A stretch of DNA of 64,000 nucleotides from Helopsaltes ochotensis (taxonomy: Eukaryota; Chordata; Aves; Passeriformes; Locustellidae), in the NCBI GenBank assembly GCA_013400155.1, contig VXBM01000016.1:2133884-2197883 (forward strand), written 5' to 3'. The position numbers and the translations under genes are program-made. Of this stretch, positions 1 through 15,662 are shown piece by piece (positions within the stretch are counted from its first letter, which is position 1; every line of letters begins with the position of its first letter). The notes beneath the pieces were generated by a model, which saw only the letters and a program-made list of their open reading frames with translations, had not been told where the DNA came from and did not search any database.

Positions 1-2142
1 ATGAAACTGAAGGGACACCTCAAGGTTATTAGGCCTAAAAGTGGACCTACCTTGACATTTTCCCCATATTGAAGGCCTTACCTTAAAGAGGGACATTCAC
101 ACTGAAGCAAACTTGAAAAGAGAGAACATTTATACAAAAAGAAATTTACTTGGCCTGTAATTTCCTATGTTCCTTCTGGTGCTATTGAATGATACTGCAT
201 TTTACAGGATTTCTTCCCCACAGCGTAAAGGCAAAGTCAGAATTCTGCATGGATGACGATACAATCTATTGTCACAAAAATGTAGAGGCGTGCCAAAGAA
301 CCCCCACCAAAACAGTATCATGACTTCCCAACACTAGGTTAAAAATCCCTCACTAAAAAAAATCTTTGCCTGTTATCACTCATGTATGAAAATGAATCTG
401 CAGTTATAGAACTTCTGTTTCAGGCTAACATACCGGAAAGTTTTCTCCAGAAACGTGGTCCCTCTTTAAGGATTCCAGCCGTATTTCACAGTAAGCAGAT
501 GGTTGCTGCAGCAATTTGAACACACACCTCTCTAATTGAAGACATTTTTTGGGAGCCATTCAGTGCAGCACCTACTCACGGGGCAGGCGTGGCCTCTGCC
601 TGTTTGCCTGTGCAAACAGCCCAGCTGCACTCTCCAGAGGTGCTGATTTGTATTTGCTACTTATTACCCAGCTTCCAAACACTGTGGGCATCCAGCTTCT
701 CATTCAGTCATAGGCAAAGAATTGCCAAAATTTTGCCAGTTTTTCACTCATTATGGGGAGGGGGAAGAGAAAATTCACGGTGCTCAGTGACTCCAGTCGT
801 AACCCACAATCATTGGGTACGACTAGAATTTCATATTTGGGAATGACTTTATTTCAAACCTTTGCTGCAGTGCAAAACTGAAAGAGGGCACATTGCTGGC
901 ATCCTTAAGTCAAGACTTAAGAAGGGAGTTCAGGTTCACAAAGGAAACTGCATACAGACAGTGTGGCTCAGATAGTGATAACTAAGGGGGGAGGGACTTC
1001 GATAATGGTTTATCATTATCTTAGAGTTACTGGAGCTGAGAAAGGTGTAATTTGAGGCTGGGAGGAAATCTGCTAACACTGAGGTCTGGTATAGCATAAG
1101 AACACTCTTCCAAGGGAAGTCCTAAGCATTCAGTCAATTTAAAAGCAGGCTGATCTTTAGCACATTGTTTTTTGACATTTCTCAGTCGTATTTTTTCACT
1201 GGCCCTTAACTTTGCCTGTGATTACCACAGAGGGGAAATTGAAGTAAGAAAAGATTAGGTGATGCAGCCTGGACCACATTATGAGTTTCTAGAAAATCTG
1301 GTGGAGTAAGATATTATATATCTTGCAATTCTTGGGTCTCTGGTTTTAGCTGCTACCAACTCTCTACCCTAAGAAGTCAGAAATGAAGAAGGAACATACA
1401 ATTATTCAGAAAATATTCTCAGTGGTGTAACAATAGAAATTGAAGAGGCTCCAAATGAAGGGAGTCGTATTAGATGAATAGGCCAGCAGCAGCTGTTGCT
1501 CCGTAGTGCAAGACACAATTCTGCAATAGACTATCCCATTCATTTTGTCTCTAATGCTCTTGAGGAAAGTGAGGTTTTAGAATGGAAAACCAAAAATTAT
1601 GAATGCATTGGAGAAAATTAAAATAATGCATTGTTCAGTGAAAGCTGCATGTTGACAGTGAATCATTGTAATATGATTATTTTTTTAACTTCATCTCCAT
1701 TAAGCCACACTGTGAATGGATTGCCACAGGCACTGATAAAGCCATTAGTGATGAAACTTTGACTTAATTGCTAGAAAGAAATACATATGGCAAACATCTG
1801 TTTTACCAGGCTTTGTATTACCCTCTGGCTGAGAGTTCTTCAGCTTTTTCATGTTGAGGACATCTTAGACAGTGTCTCAAATTTTCCCAACTCTGACACT
1901 GACAACGGGGTAGATGAAAGTGGGAAGTCTGTCTGTTCACACGCACATTTGCAAGGGTAGGCAGTGAAAACTCAGTGTGGAAGGACAGGAGCGTGCCTGC
2001 AGTGAGACTGTCCTTGCTGCACAGTGCCTGACAGCTTCCTCTGTCTCACAGCTCCTTGCAGCACACGGAGCCACTGTGACCAAGAAATATGAGAGTCATT
2101 TTACTCTGCTGGTCTAATTCTACAAAAATCAAAAAGAAAGCC

Positions 2143-2540
2143 CTCAGAGGGCTGGAGCACATCTCCTAAAAGGAAGGGCAAAGAGAGTTGGGGCTATTAA
2201 GCCTGGAGAAGAAAAGGCTCCAGGGAGACCCTATATTGTGGACTTTGAATACTCAAAGGGGGCTTAAAAGAAAGAAGAGGACAAACTTTTTAGTACAGTC
2301 TGTTGCCATAGAATGGGGGTAATGGCTTTGAACTGAAAGAGGGTAGATTTAAACTAGGCATAAGAGAGAAATTGCTTACAATGAGAACAGTGAAACACTG
2401 AACAGGTTGCTCAGATTGGTGAGAGATGCCCCATTCCTGGAAACATTCAAGGACAGCCTGGACATGGCTCTGAGCAACCTGATATGATTGATTAGGTCCT
2501 TTGAAGGTCTTTTCCAACCCACACTATTCTACAATTCTAT
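2143..2540 (+). mobile_element. CR1 LINE 3' fragment
   Basis: About 400 bases match the 3' end of avian CR1 retrotransposons in the plus orientation, antisense to PRKCE. Landmarks in order are GAGGGCTGGAGCAC, the CAGCCTGGAGAAG-like block (here AAGCCTGGAGAAG), AGGCTCCAGGGAGACC, GAACAGGTTGCTCAG, a CCCCATTCCTGGAAACATTC block, GGACATGGCTCTGAGCAACC and a TTTTCCAACCCACACTATTC tail ending in the degenerate ATTCTA repeat typical of CR1 3' ends. It lacks the internal block that the copy at about 31 kb still carries between the AACCTG motif and the tail, so it is a diverged or differently deleted copy. It is severely 5'-truncated, has no usable open frame, and lacks flanking target-site duplications that I can recognise. 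Confidence 0.92.
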
Positions 2541-3611
2541 TAAACTGATGCTCATATGAGGCTACCACTGACTTCAGCCAAACGAGTAACAAATTTTGGG
2601 CAGTGATTTTCCTCCATCCCTGGCAAGAGGGACTGTGATATTGCACATTTTTTGCCATTTGTGCACTAGTTTCTGGGCTTCACTGGCTGACGTTGCTGAC
2701 ATGTCAGCAGGCCACAGGTTTACTTGGGAAAGCCTACAGTTGGCCAGCTGTGCTCCCAGAAATGGCACAAAGATTTTCTTGCAGGGAACTATAACAATAA
2801 AAAATTCATCAATACACATTAAAGCTGAAGAAGCAAGCTGTTTCAATGACTGTTTTCAATGCACCATTTGCTATTTGGTATGGATAGACAGAATCATCCC
2901 ATCATGCCACTAAGCAGGATCTATTGCACTTACCACCACATCAACAACTCAGGTAAGAAATTGATCTACTGCATAATTGTTTGAATTTGTAAGATGGCAA
3001 ATGCAGTTTGAAAATGGAAATAATCAACTCAACCAAACCAGGAATATAGACATGGAAACAAAGAAAGATGGAGAGCAGAGAATCACGGAATGTTGCCAAG
3101 GTCTTTAAGGTTCTTGGGCAATAAACTATATTGCAAACCATAGCCTGGCCTTATGGCTACTGATCATGGAAATTTCATTCTACAAATGGAATGAAATTCC
3201 AGGAAGAATACATGCAAATACATGCTCAACAGAGCACTAAAATGCCTCAAAGGGTTTTCTGTCTCACAACAGTTGCTCTGGAGAAGAGATACCTGTCTGC
3301 ACTAAAATGGTACTTATTGCATATGCAATTACATATTCACGACTACATTCAAGGAAGAATAATATTATTCAGAAAATTTCAAGACAAGCTGTGAAGCTCT
3401 AGAAATTAGGTTTTAAGAACAGTAAAAATGATCTTCAGAAGACACTGCAAGGTCACTGGAGCTTAGATGCAATCAGTATCTTCTGCCTAGCTGCTCAGAA
3501 GTTTGCTTGATTTCTAATGCACATGCTCCAGAGCGATGACCTTTCTTTCTACACTCCCTTAGCATTTAGAATAGCTCTACATGGAACAAACTCTCAGTAT
3601 AGTAAATTATA

Positions 3612-3636
3612 GTGTGTATATATATATATATATATG
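3612..3636. repeat. TA dinucleotide microsatellite
   Basis: A short GTGTG run leads into an uninterrupted alternating TA tract of about 19 bases (3617-3635). It is a simple repeat in intronic sequence that is likely length-variable between individuals. Confidence 0.95.
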
Positions 3637-4108
3637 TAAAATTGATTTTACCACTGAAAAGCCTCACGATCCTAGATTTATGAGAGGAAGAGTTAGCAGA
3701 TAACATACACCACAGGACCCAGTGCATTTTAACCCCTCTATATTCTCTATTCCGAGTCATTAACTGCAGAAACAAAGACCCTTCACAGCAGGTTTCAGAG
3801 CCACCAAATCTGCTTCCATTGTCTCTACCTAGGACAGCCTAGGGTGGCACTTCTGTCGTTCTTTAGCAATCTAAACCTCAGTTTGTATGAGTTCTCTGTT
3901 CAGGGCACTCCTGCAAGCTTTCTAAATACCATAGTTTTTCAAAATCCTTTTGGTAATTTTCACTCTAATGCTGAACACAGGAAGAAATTTCAGCTTCCAA
4001 AGCATCATTAGAATAATCAAATATGTACAGACTAGAAAGTCATTAATGGCATATTTCTGGCATAATAAGGAACATAATTATATCCATTCACTTTGTGAAT
4101 GAGATTTA

Positions 4109-4127
4109 AAACAAACAAACAAAAACC
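4109..4127. repeat. Short AAAC-type simple repeat
   Basis: Three to four AAAC/CAAA units run together followed by an A-run. This is low-complexity sequence with no associated element body recognised. Confidence 0.75.
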
Positions 4128-4394
4128 TTCAAAACTCTGGCTAATAAATAGCCATGCAGGTCTTTTTTATTCCAAGCTCAGTTGAAGAAGTCAGACTTAA
4201 GGCTGGCAAAGCTGAAGTGATGTACCTGAACCATGGAGAAGCACAGGCCTGACAGTACCATGTAATATAGCTCCTCAGAAAATTTATTACAGCAGAGAAA
4301 GGATGGTAGGTAACAGAAAAGCAAGGCAGCTGCTAACCAAGGAACTCATGTGTTTTGGGGAGAGTGAGGCAGAACAGAAACAAGGCTTTTTCCA

Positions 4395-4490
4395 CAGTAG
4401 CACCTCCATGACCTCCCTTGGCAGGTTATTCCATTCTTTGATGGGACCTCAGTGTTTGACCATTTTCCCTAATGACTTTACTGGCTTAGT
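4395..4490 (-). mobile_element. Ancient CR1-like fragment (reverse orientation)
   Basis: The stretch CACCTCCATGACCTCCCTTG, followed by GGCAGGTTATTCCATTCTTTG and then by TTTTCCCTAATG, resembles the reverse complement of the conserved CR1 3' region (a block of the form CCACAACCTCCCTGGGCAAC, then TGTTCCAGTGCTT, then a TTTCTTCCTAATG-like block). The order and spacing fit, but identity is low, so this would be an old copy in the same orientation as PRKCE. A profile search against sauropsid CR1 consensus sequences would settle it. Confidence 0.5.
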
Positions 4491-4604
4491 GTCATCACTT
4501 CACTTTGCCTGGAGCTCATTTGAGCACATCTTATGTATTGTTTTATTTTGAAAGTGCTGATGCTATAATCATAAATATTCCCCCCTTAGTCATCTTACTG
4601 GTTG

Positions 4605-4778
4605 GTCAGAAAATAGAAGACTATCTGTGTAAATATATGCATTCTTGCATGAGCAGAATTTTGTACGGGCATGCAAAATTCAATTTAAATGCACAGTCGA
4701 CTATGTATGCATCGTACACTTCTTTACCAACACATATGTACACTCACATATCACATGCAAGAATGTCTATTTTCTGAC
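4605..4778. repeat. Composite inverted repeat, possible MITE-like relic or hairpin
   Basis: The right arm 4754-4778 is a continuous 25 bases. Its reverse complement is found on the left in two exact blocks, 4605-4617 (13 bases, GTCAGAAAATAGA) and 4640-4651 (12 bases, CATTCTTGCATG), separated by 22 extra bases. The outer arms are about 135-160 bases apart. Inside lies another small hairpin, GAATTTTG at 4656-4663 against CAAAATTC at 4674-4681. Such a layout could be the remnant of a non-autonomous DNA transposon with an insertion in one arm, or a chance structure. No target-site duplication is obvious. Confidence 0.55.
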
Positions 4779-4976
4779 TAATAATCTGGCCTCTCTTTTC
4801 ATAGCTCTTTTCACAGAAGTAGGCCCTTCTCAACACAAGATTAAAATAATTTTTTTAATCCTCTCTTAACATTACAAGTCACTTTTAAATAATCAACAGC
4901 CCTTTATTAATACCAAAAGATGTTAAAAACCATAAAACATTCCAAACACAGGCATTACTTATGTTTCTTCCATAGT

Positions 4977-4996
4977 TATTCCATAGCTATGGAATA
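4977..4996. repeat. Perfect 20-base palindrome
   Basis: TATTCCATAGCTATGGAATA is exactly self-complementary. It is embedded in partially repeated flanks (CATAGT to the left, GTTATG to the right, with TTATGTTT on both sides). It could form a small cruciform or be a dimer-binding site, but no known factor is asserted. Confidence 0.8.
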
Positions 4997-7870
4997 GTTA
5001 TGTTTGTTAATCTGATTCAATGAATCTCAATGCTACACCCCCAATTGAATTTAGAGAAGAACTCTCTATGCATATTTTAAAGTAGATCTTATTTCATTAG
5101 TGTTCACCTTCTTCCCTCTTCTCACAATTTTTCAAAGTGACTGCAATCTGGTCTAGCTTGGCAAGTTATAACTACCTTTATAGCACTTGAAATTTACTGC
5201 CCTAAATTTCTTTGCCATTTCTGAAGTTGAATAATTAATAATTATATTTCATTCATGTGATCTTTCTCTCCAGCCTAGATCTATATCACATTTTACTTTC
5301 CAGGTAGTACATCATTCGGTTTTAAGAGGACAAATAAAAATTTCAAGTATGATCTTGCTCAAAGATTGTTATACAACATTAAAATCCAAACAACTGTAAA
5401 ATTTATACACTTGGCACAAAATAGCTGATAGATCATAAACATGGATCATAAATATGTAAGGTATGCTCAAAGTTATCAGTAAGAGCTGATAGGACCCAGT
5501 AACTGGGAAAGATACCTTAGAGGGAGCAGGCTGAGAACATGAAAATAGTAAGGGATGCCTATAACATAGAGTACATATTATCTGAATTTACCACTATAAA
5601 AAAAGAGTTCAGAAAAAAAATCCAAGCATACAGAACTAATAAACTGCAGGAATCAAATCTGGTAGAATAAGAAAGTTGGTAGATACAACATAGAAAGAAG
5701 TAATACGAAAATCCAACATTAGAGAAGTAACCTGAAGAAAAATGACCAGAAGTGTAAATAAAGATGTATAAAATCATCCTAACAATTATTAAGGAGCAAA
5801 GAACTATCCTAAAATTTTCCAAATTTCAGACTACTCTGAAATAATCTGCAATCACTACTGAAACTGAATGATTCAACTATAATACCACTGAAGAAAGCAA
5901 AAAAGAGGAAAAGAAACAAAACAACAGGAATTAATGAAATAGGATTGGCTTTACAATATAACAGCTGTGAAATAATTACCTGAAAGAGAAAGAAACCCCA
6001 CTGAGAAGGCAGAAAGCATTTATATCAGCAATGAATAAAAATACCTGATATAAGAAATGCCTCCTGACTTTTAAGGACAGCCACAGTGGGAGTACTTACA
6101 AAAAACCAAAAAAAAAGGCCTCATAAAAATACCTATTGTCAAAGGGACTGTGGATCTTGATCATGAAAGGAAAACAGCCAATAAACAGACTAGATGAAAG
6201 GAAACTAGAAATTAGATGCAGGCATAAAATGAAAACAATTCTGCAACAGTTCATCTTGATTTAAAAACAAAATTCTGATGAATACTGAGCAAAGCAACAA
6301 AAATTACGGTGAGATGAAAGGCCAAAATGTTGTGAAAACAAGAAAAGACCTACACAAACGCAACTCAGCTGAGCATTGACCACATCCAAGTGCAACTATC
6401 TGAGAGCTGTGGAACCTGACCAGAAAACAGCTAGCCACAGTACTAAATAGGCTTCAGACAGATACTAAAGGAGTTAATTTGGGGTTTGCACTTCCTGCAG
6501 CAGTGCAGAGACTTGTGCATCAACTCAGGCACCAGCTGCAACCTGGCCACAACTCCGGAGCAGAGCTGGGCAGCAGGGTAAGGGACTGGCTGCACCAGTT
6601 CCAGGAGTGGGGCTGGCTCAGGCCTCCCCCTGCCTGGACATCAGCATTATAAGGTTTCCTTTCTCCAACAAATACATGAAGAAAACCTTTCTCATGTGAT
6701 AACACTGTATCTTACTGTTACTCCTAGAAAGGCATTCATAAGGGCTTTCGCTCCCAGCTATCAATCCCTTTGGGCTTCTTCTGCTACAGAGAGCTACAGA
6801 GAGAGCGAGAGATTTCCCCAAGAGCGGAGTCGGAGGAGCTGCCTCAGGCTCCTGCTCCGGATGGTCAGCCCCGCTTTCACCATCCACACAAGGAACCTGG
6901 GGAAATGCATCTCACTGAGCTCAAAGTAAAGGCATTACACGCAACATACAGCAACTCTTCACAAACAGAGGGGACTTCTTCACCTCTGAATTTAAATCAG
7001 GATTCAGAGTTGAGACCTAAGGTTTTTATTTTGCTCATTTGTTCTGCTTTTTGGGGTTTTTAATACCTTTGTAAGCTATCTAAAGAAAGAAACAAACAAG
7101 TACCTTGACCATATTCACAGGCAAGTCAAACGTTGTAACTAGGAACGTGTGAAATCAAAAGATGCAAATCAATCTCAGAGGATTTATCATAAAGTTAGCC
7201 TCTTGCACCATTTAAGCACAGAAGTAACTGCACACATTCTGTGACATTTGGTTAACTGCATGTATTTTCATCCAGAGGAAAACTAGGATAAGTAAAGCAT
7301 TTTTGCTTGACTTTTGTACTTTCTGCAGGTGAGGCTGCTATTTAGAGATTTTTGTTACTTTAAAATAGAAATATTTGGTTATTATTCAGGAAAATGGAAG
7401 TACATAAATTTATCTAATCGTAATGTATACTTCTTTCCCCCAAGAGACTGTTCTTTCAAGTTTCTTGACTTAAAATGTTATTGATTACAAATTCTTGTCT
7501 GTGTTTGACTACAAAATCCAGTAGCCAGCAGCAATGCAGAACTGTAAAGAGTTCACACAGAAAGTATAGACAGTATATATCAACTGAAATAATCTTTTCT
7601 GGCTATGGTATCCTTAAGAACACAGAAAATAATTAAAACAGTGCCTTGAACTCTCTCATGGTTTATGTGGATGAACATTTTCCTGTGCATTAAATATATT
7701 CCTGAACTTACCTTCACAGAAACAATGACAAAGAAATCTTATCAGTGCCATTTTTATGTTACTATCTCAGCCCCCAAATACTGCATCAGGTAATCTCATT
7801 TCTCAGAAAAGCCAACAAGGAGAATTGGCAAATCAAGTTTTCTCTGAACGTTATACAAACTGTTACTTAC

Positions 7871-8017
7871 AATCCGAGGTTTGAAGGGTGGCTTGATTTT
7901 CCTTTGTTCTAGAAGAACCCAGTCAATTTCCTTGAAAAATGGATGCTGCTTAATCGCATCTTCCCCGTTTTGTGACGCCACACAGCCAAGTCGCTTGTTG
8001 GGATTTTTTGTCATGAA
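7871..8017 (-). CDS. PRKCE: PRKCE exon: end of kinase C-lobe and start of AGC C-tail
   Basis: This 147-base exon encodes 49 residues, about human 641-689, beginning FMTKNPNKRLG and ending PPFKPRI. It includes the conserved Arg of KRLG that pairs with the Glu of APE, the HPFFKEIDW block closing the kinase domain, and the PPFKP motif of the C-terminal tail that packs on the kinase. The acceptor is a long pyrimidine tract ending CTGTAG at 8018-8023, and the donor is a strong GTAAGT at 7865-7870. Both boundaries are phase 0. Compared with the human protein from memory there are two conservative differences, Asn for His at about 647 and Arg for Lys at about 679. The following exon should encode about 48 residues with the turn-motif Thr and hydrophobic-motif Ser, and was not found below 7871. 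Translation past the donor gives 24 extra residues and a stop at 7796. Confidence 0.97.
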
Positions 8018-12404
<4,387 letters not shown>

Positions 12405-14400
12405 CTAGGATAGAAAAAGAGACTGGATTGAAGAGACAAGTGAGACAACTGTCTCAGCCGCACATTTGCTGTTTCAACATGATAGCCCTCCTATGCCCCA
12501 GTGCCTAAGCAGGACTGAATCACACACTGATTTCAGTGACAGCAGGCAGGGCTTCTTACCCATGCAATTTGCACTAACATAGCTTAGTGTCAATGAGATG
12601 TTGTTCTCAGAAGTACTGACAGAGTTTATCAGTCCCCTGAGTAAACGACTGTGCTTGTGAGCAAAAGAGCTGCATATCCTTCCAAGCTGTTTAAAGCAGG
12701 TCACACTATAGGGGAAAAAAGATCACATATACAAAACAGACTGGTGGAAAATGTGAAACATTTCCTTGTCTCTATCTTGAACAAAACAAACTGAACTAGC
12801 TTCTAACGCTGCACAGAGATCATCTGAGAGATTTATTCTTGTCCTTTAGGTAGGGCTGAAGGATGCCAAAAGCATTTTTGTCCAATTTCCTTTTATAGCA
12901 TTAAACTGCTGTACAATACATGACTGCAGAATTCACTTTAATTGCACTTGCTTTCAGGAAAAACTGGCTACAGCTTCTCACCTGGCATAAGTTCAACCTT
13001 GTAGCAAATACCTTTAGTGGCAAGTAATACGGCATGATGGAGTTTTATAGTAGCACTTGGTGTTACAGAACTACTGTTCTACCAGGAACAAGTTTAATTC
13101 TTGTCTCTTTTTTCACTGGAAGGAAGCTTGATGTTTGGCTGCATTGGTTCAGCATGACAGAGAACCAGGGAAAGGGGAGTGGGTGCCTGCTCAAGGTGAA
13201 ACTGACTGCCTTGAAATTACTTGGAATGGCAAGAAATCCACCAACTCCTTACACAACACTTGACAGTGCAGTGAGAAGTCTGGTGGTGAACTGCTTGGGC
13301 TTAGTGCTGTAGTTGGGAATCAAGACCAAATTCAGTCTTAAGATCAAAACTGAAATGAGTTTAACATTTGGATACACAGGTCTGGATCCCAAACACATTC
13401 TTCACTGAAAGAAAGTTATATTTTATGGCCACCAAATACAGAAAATTTGATGTTTACTTTTCAAGTGTTCTGAGCACTCTTTGGAAATCAGATACTGCTA
13501 AAGAAAAGGAAATTGAAACATCATCATGGTGCAAGAGAAGTAGAAGTAGAAGCTAAACTTCTGCAATTAAGATGACAAATTGGAAGCCTCAGTAAAAGTT
13601 CCTGGGTTCTTATTATTGATTTATTCTCAGTAATAATTTTCAAAGAATTTGTCAAAGGACTCAATTAGTATACTGAATCAAAAAAAAAATTCTACAAAGG
13701 CAAAACAACCACACTAGTATTTATTTTCTTTTAATGCTGGAATACATTTCAAACTCTTTAAGACACATTTATAAAATGATAGTTTCAAGATGATTCACGC
13801 CTTATCAGTTGTGTTACCAAAGTTGGACAGTCACGAACACTAACGGTATGGATTTATGATTTACTGTCTCTAATGAATAATAAATAACATTTTTCCCCAC
13901 TGCAAATTTATATTTGATGAAAGACAAACCAACAACACTTTTCCATTAAACCTGCACCCTGAATCTTCCAAGTGGAAAGACGCACAGGTTACTAACTCAA
14001 CTGAGCAGACAAAGTCTGCCTAACAGAATAACTATTAAATATCGGTTCATTTTAGGCACTTTAAATTGCACCTTGTAATATTACTAAGATTGCAATACTC
14101 ATTTGCATCTAGCACCTTAAAGGCTGCTAAAAATCATAATGATGCTGAGTCAGAAATGACCAAATTGAGAAGGATAACTTTAATTTCAGGAAACAAATAC
14201 TAGAAAAACCACTCCTATCATCAAGGAATAGTGCTTGTGAGCAGTAGAGTAACCATTTTCTGCAAGACTGCCTAAGCACAACTGCAGCAGAGTCTAGTCT
14301 GCTTCTTAAATGTTTTCATCTACATGTAAAGAGTTTAAAATTACACATGTAACAGTCTGATGAATATCTGTACTCTTAGTGCAGTGCATAAAAAAAGTAC
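12405..14400 (-). other. PRKCE intron between the 14401 and 12216 exons
   Basis: This is a complete 1,996-base intron, the shortest in the window. The donor is GTACTT and the acceptor is a T-rich tract ending CCTAG. Nothing beyond plain intronic sequence was recognised, and the small open frames on both strands appear fortuitous. Confidence 0.85.
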
Positions 14401-14539
14401 CTCTGGAGCTATATAGTCAGGTGTGCCACAAAATGTCGTGGTGGTCACTCCATTCAGAATCCCTTCTTTGCACATCCCAAAGTCAGCAAGTTTACAGTGG
14501 CCTTCTGCATCCAGAAGAATATTGTCCAGTTTCAGGTCC
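14401..14539 (-). CDS. PRKCE: PRKCE exon: catalytic loop, DFG, activation loop, APE
   Basis: This 139-base exon supplies the last base of the split Arg codon and 46 residues, about human residues 532-577. In order it holds the catalytic loop DLKLDN (catalytic Asp, phosphate-contacting Lys, metal-binding Asn), the DFG metal motif inside LADFGMC, the activation loop with the TTTTF run whose last Thr corresponds to the PDK1 site Thr566, and GTPDYIAPE. All catalytic residues are intact, so the exon encodes an active kinase core. The acceptor ends TTTCAG at 14540-14545, preceded by a T-rich tract, and the donor is GTACTT just below 14401. The Met at the head of the longer open frame is intronic read-in and not a start. 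The exon ends in phase 0 after the Glu of APE. Confidence 0.97.
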
Positions 14540-15595
14540 CTGAAATACAAAGGCCTCAAATTAAAACAACTCTCAAATTTTGATTATGTGCTCTTGAATT
14601 TAATAATACACTATAGAATTTGACAAATAAATGGTTTCCCAAACACCACTGAGAAACTGTCCTTCTCACACGTGCATAAAAAGTTGGTAGCAACGAATAG
14701 ACCTACTTAAAGGCAATAAGATGAAGAAGCAGGCAATTACAAGCATTTTACAAGACTAATCTTTTACTCTCTCTAGCTACATGAAAGCACATCTTTTATG
14801 TATTCAAGGCAGCATCAAAAAAGTTTGGGAAATATCTCAATCTCTTGTTTCTTACAGATGCATCATTCTATCAATGTGAAATCGGTCAAGGAAGGCATTC
14901 TCTATTTTTCGCATTAGCACTAAGCAAGGAGTACCAATTTATCCATGCTCTAGCATACAGGTTCACTGAATAGGTATTTTCAAACTTGGATTACTTTGAA
15001 TTTGATTCTTAATGTATAGTAGCAATTCAAAGTTCAGATTGCATTGAGAGGGATGAAAAACAACATTCCCATCCTTGGGAGCACTATTTTCTGCAGCTTA
15101 AGCCTGCTCAAAAATAAATTCACAGGAATATTTTGCATTCATTGTTAAACAACATATCTTAGCAGCTGTTCCTGATCACTTGTTGTACAAATGTCTTTGT
15201 GTCAAAACCAAATAATTGTCCGCTTAGTAAATTGAGTCAGGTCAAAAAAAGGTTGAGAAAAGGATATCCACCTTTCCTGTCTCACCCTCTGCATATTTTC
15301 TAAATATACCATTGATGGTTATTACATGTTCCAACACAATAGGTGCTAGGTACCATTTAACTTACCTGCCACTTGCCTTAGACATGATTACAAAAGGACC
15401 TGGAAAGTCAGTGTATAAAAGAACTCTGTGCATGAACCACGTCCCCCCCCTTGCCAATTAAAACCTCTTCATCATGTAGAAATAATAACACGAACATAAA
15501 ACAAAGGCAAAAATATCCCACTTATATTGCATGTGCATAAAAACAACATTTGATTTTTATATTTCTGTCTAGGCTTTTAGGTATCTCTGATGTAC

Positions 15596-15662
15596 ATTAA
15601 AGATACATAATATATTTAGACATAAATAGATATAAATATATCTATATTGTATTGTATGTATG
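15596..15662. repeat. AT-rich tract with ATA-type repeats
   Basis: Interleaved ATATA, AGATA and TATCTAT units make a degenerate AT-rich stretch of about 65 bases. It is low-complexity intronic DNA. Confidence 0.7.

Larger units (their letters stand above)
1..7870 (-). other. PRKCE intron 3' of the 7871-8017 exon (incomplete)
   Basis: No coding exon was recognised here. I looked for the reverse complement of the expected last exon, which would encode a tail ending with a hydrophobic motif and a Pro-terminated C-terminus, and saw nothing convincing. Contents are a CR1 fragment at 2143-2540, an old CR1 scrap near 4395-4490, a TA microsatellite at 3612-3636, an inverted-repeat structure at 4605-4778, a 20-base palindrome at 4977-4996, an A-rich block at about 5540-6360 and a small GC-rich patch at about 6480-6640. 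The remainder is plain AT-rich intron. The small open frames in both strands show no family signature. Confidence 0.8.

Noticed and set aside
3060..3120. GAATCACGGAATGTTG stretch considered as another CR1 3' end
   Set aside because: Only a short match at the extreme tail; the following bases do not continue the CR1 pattern.
7796..8014. 72-codon frame beginning with Met as a stand-alone small gene
   Set aside because: It is the PRKCE exon read from an internal Met, running past the GTAAGT donor into intron.
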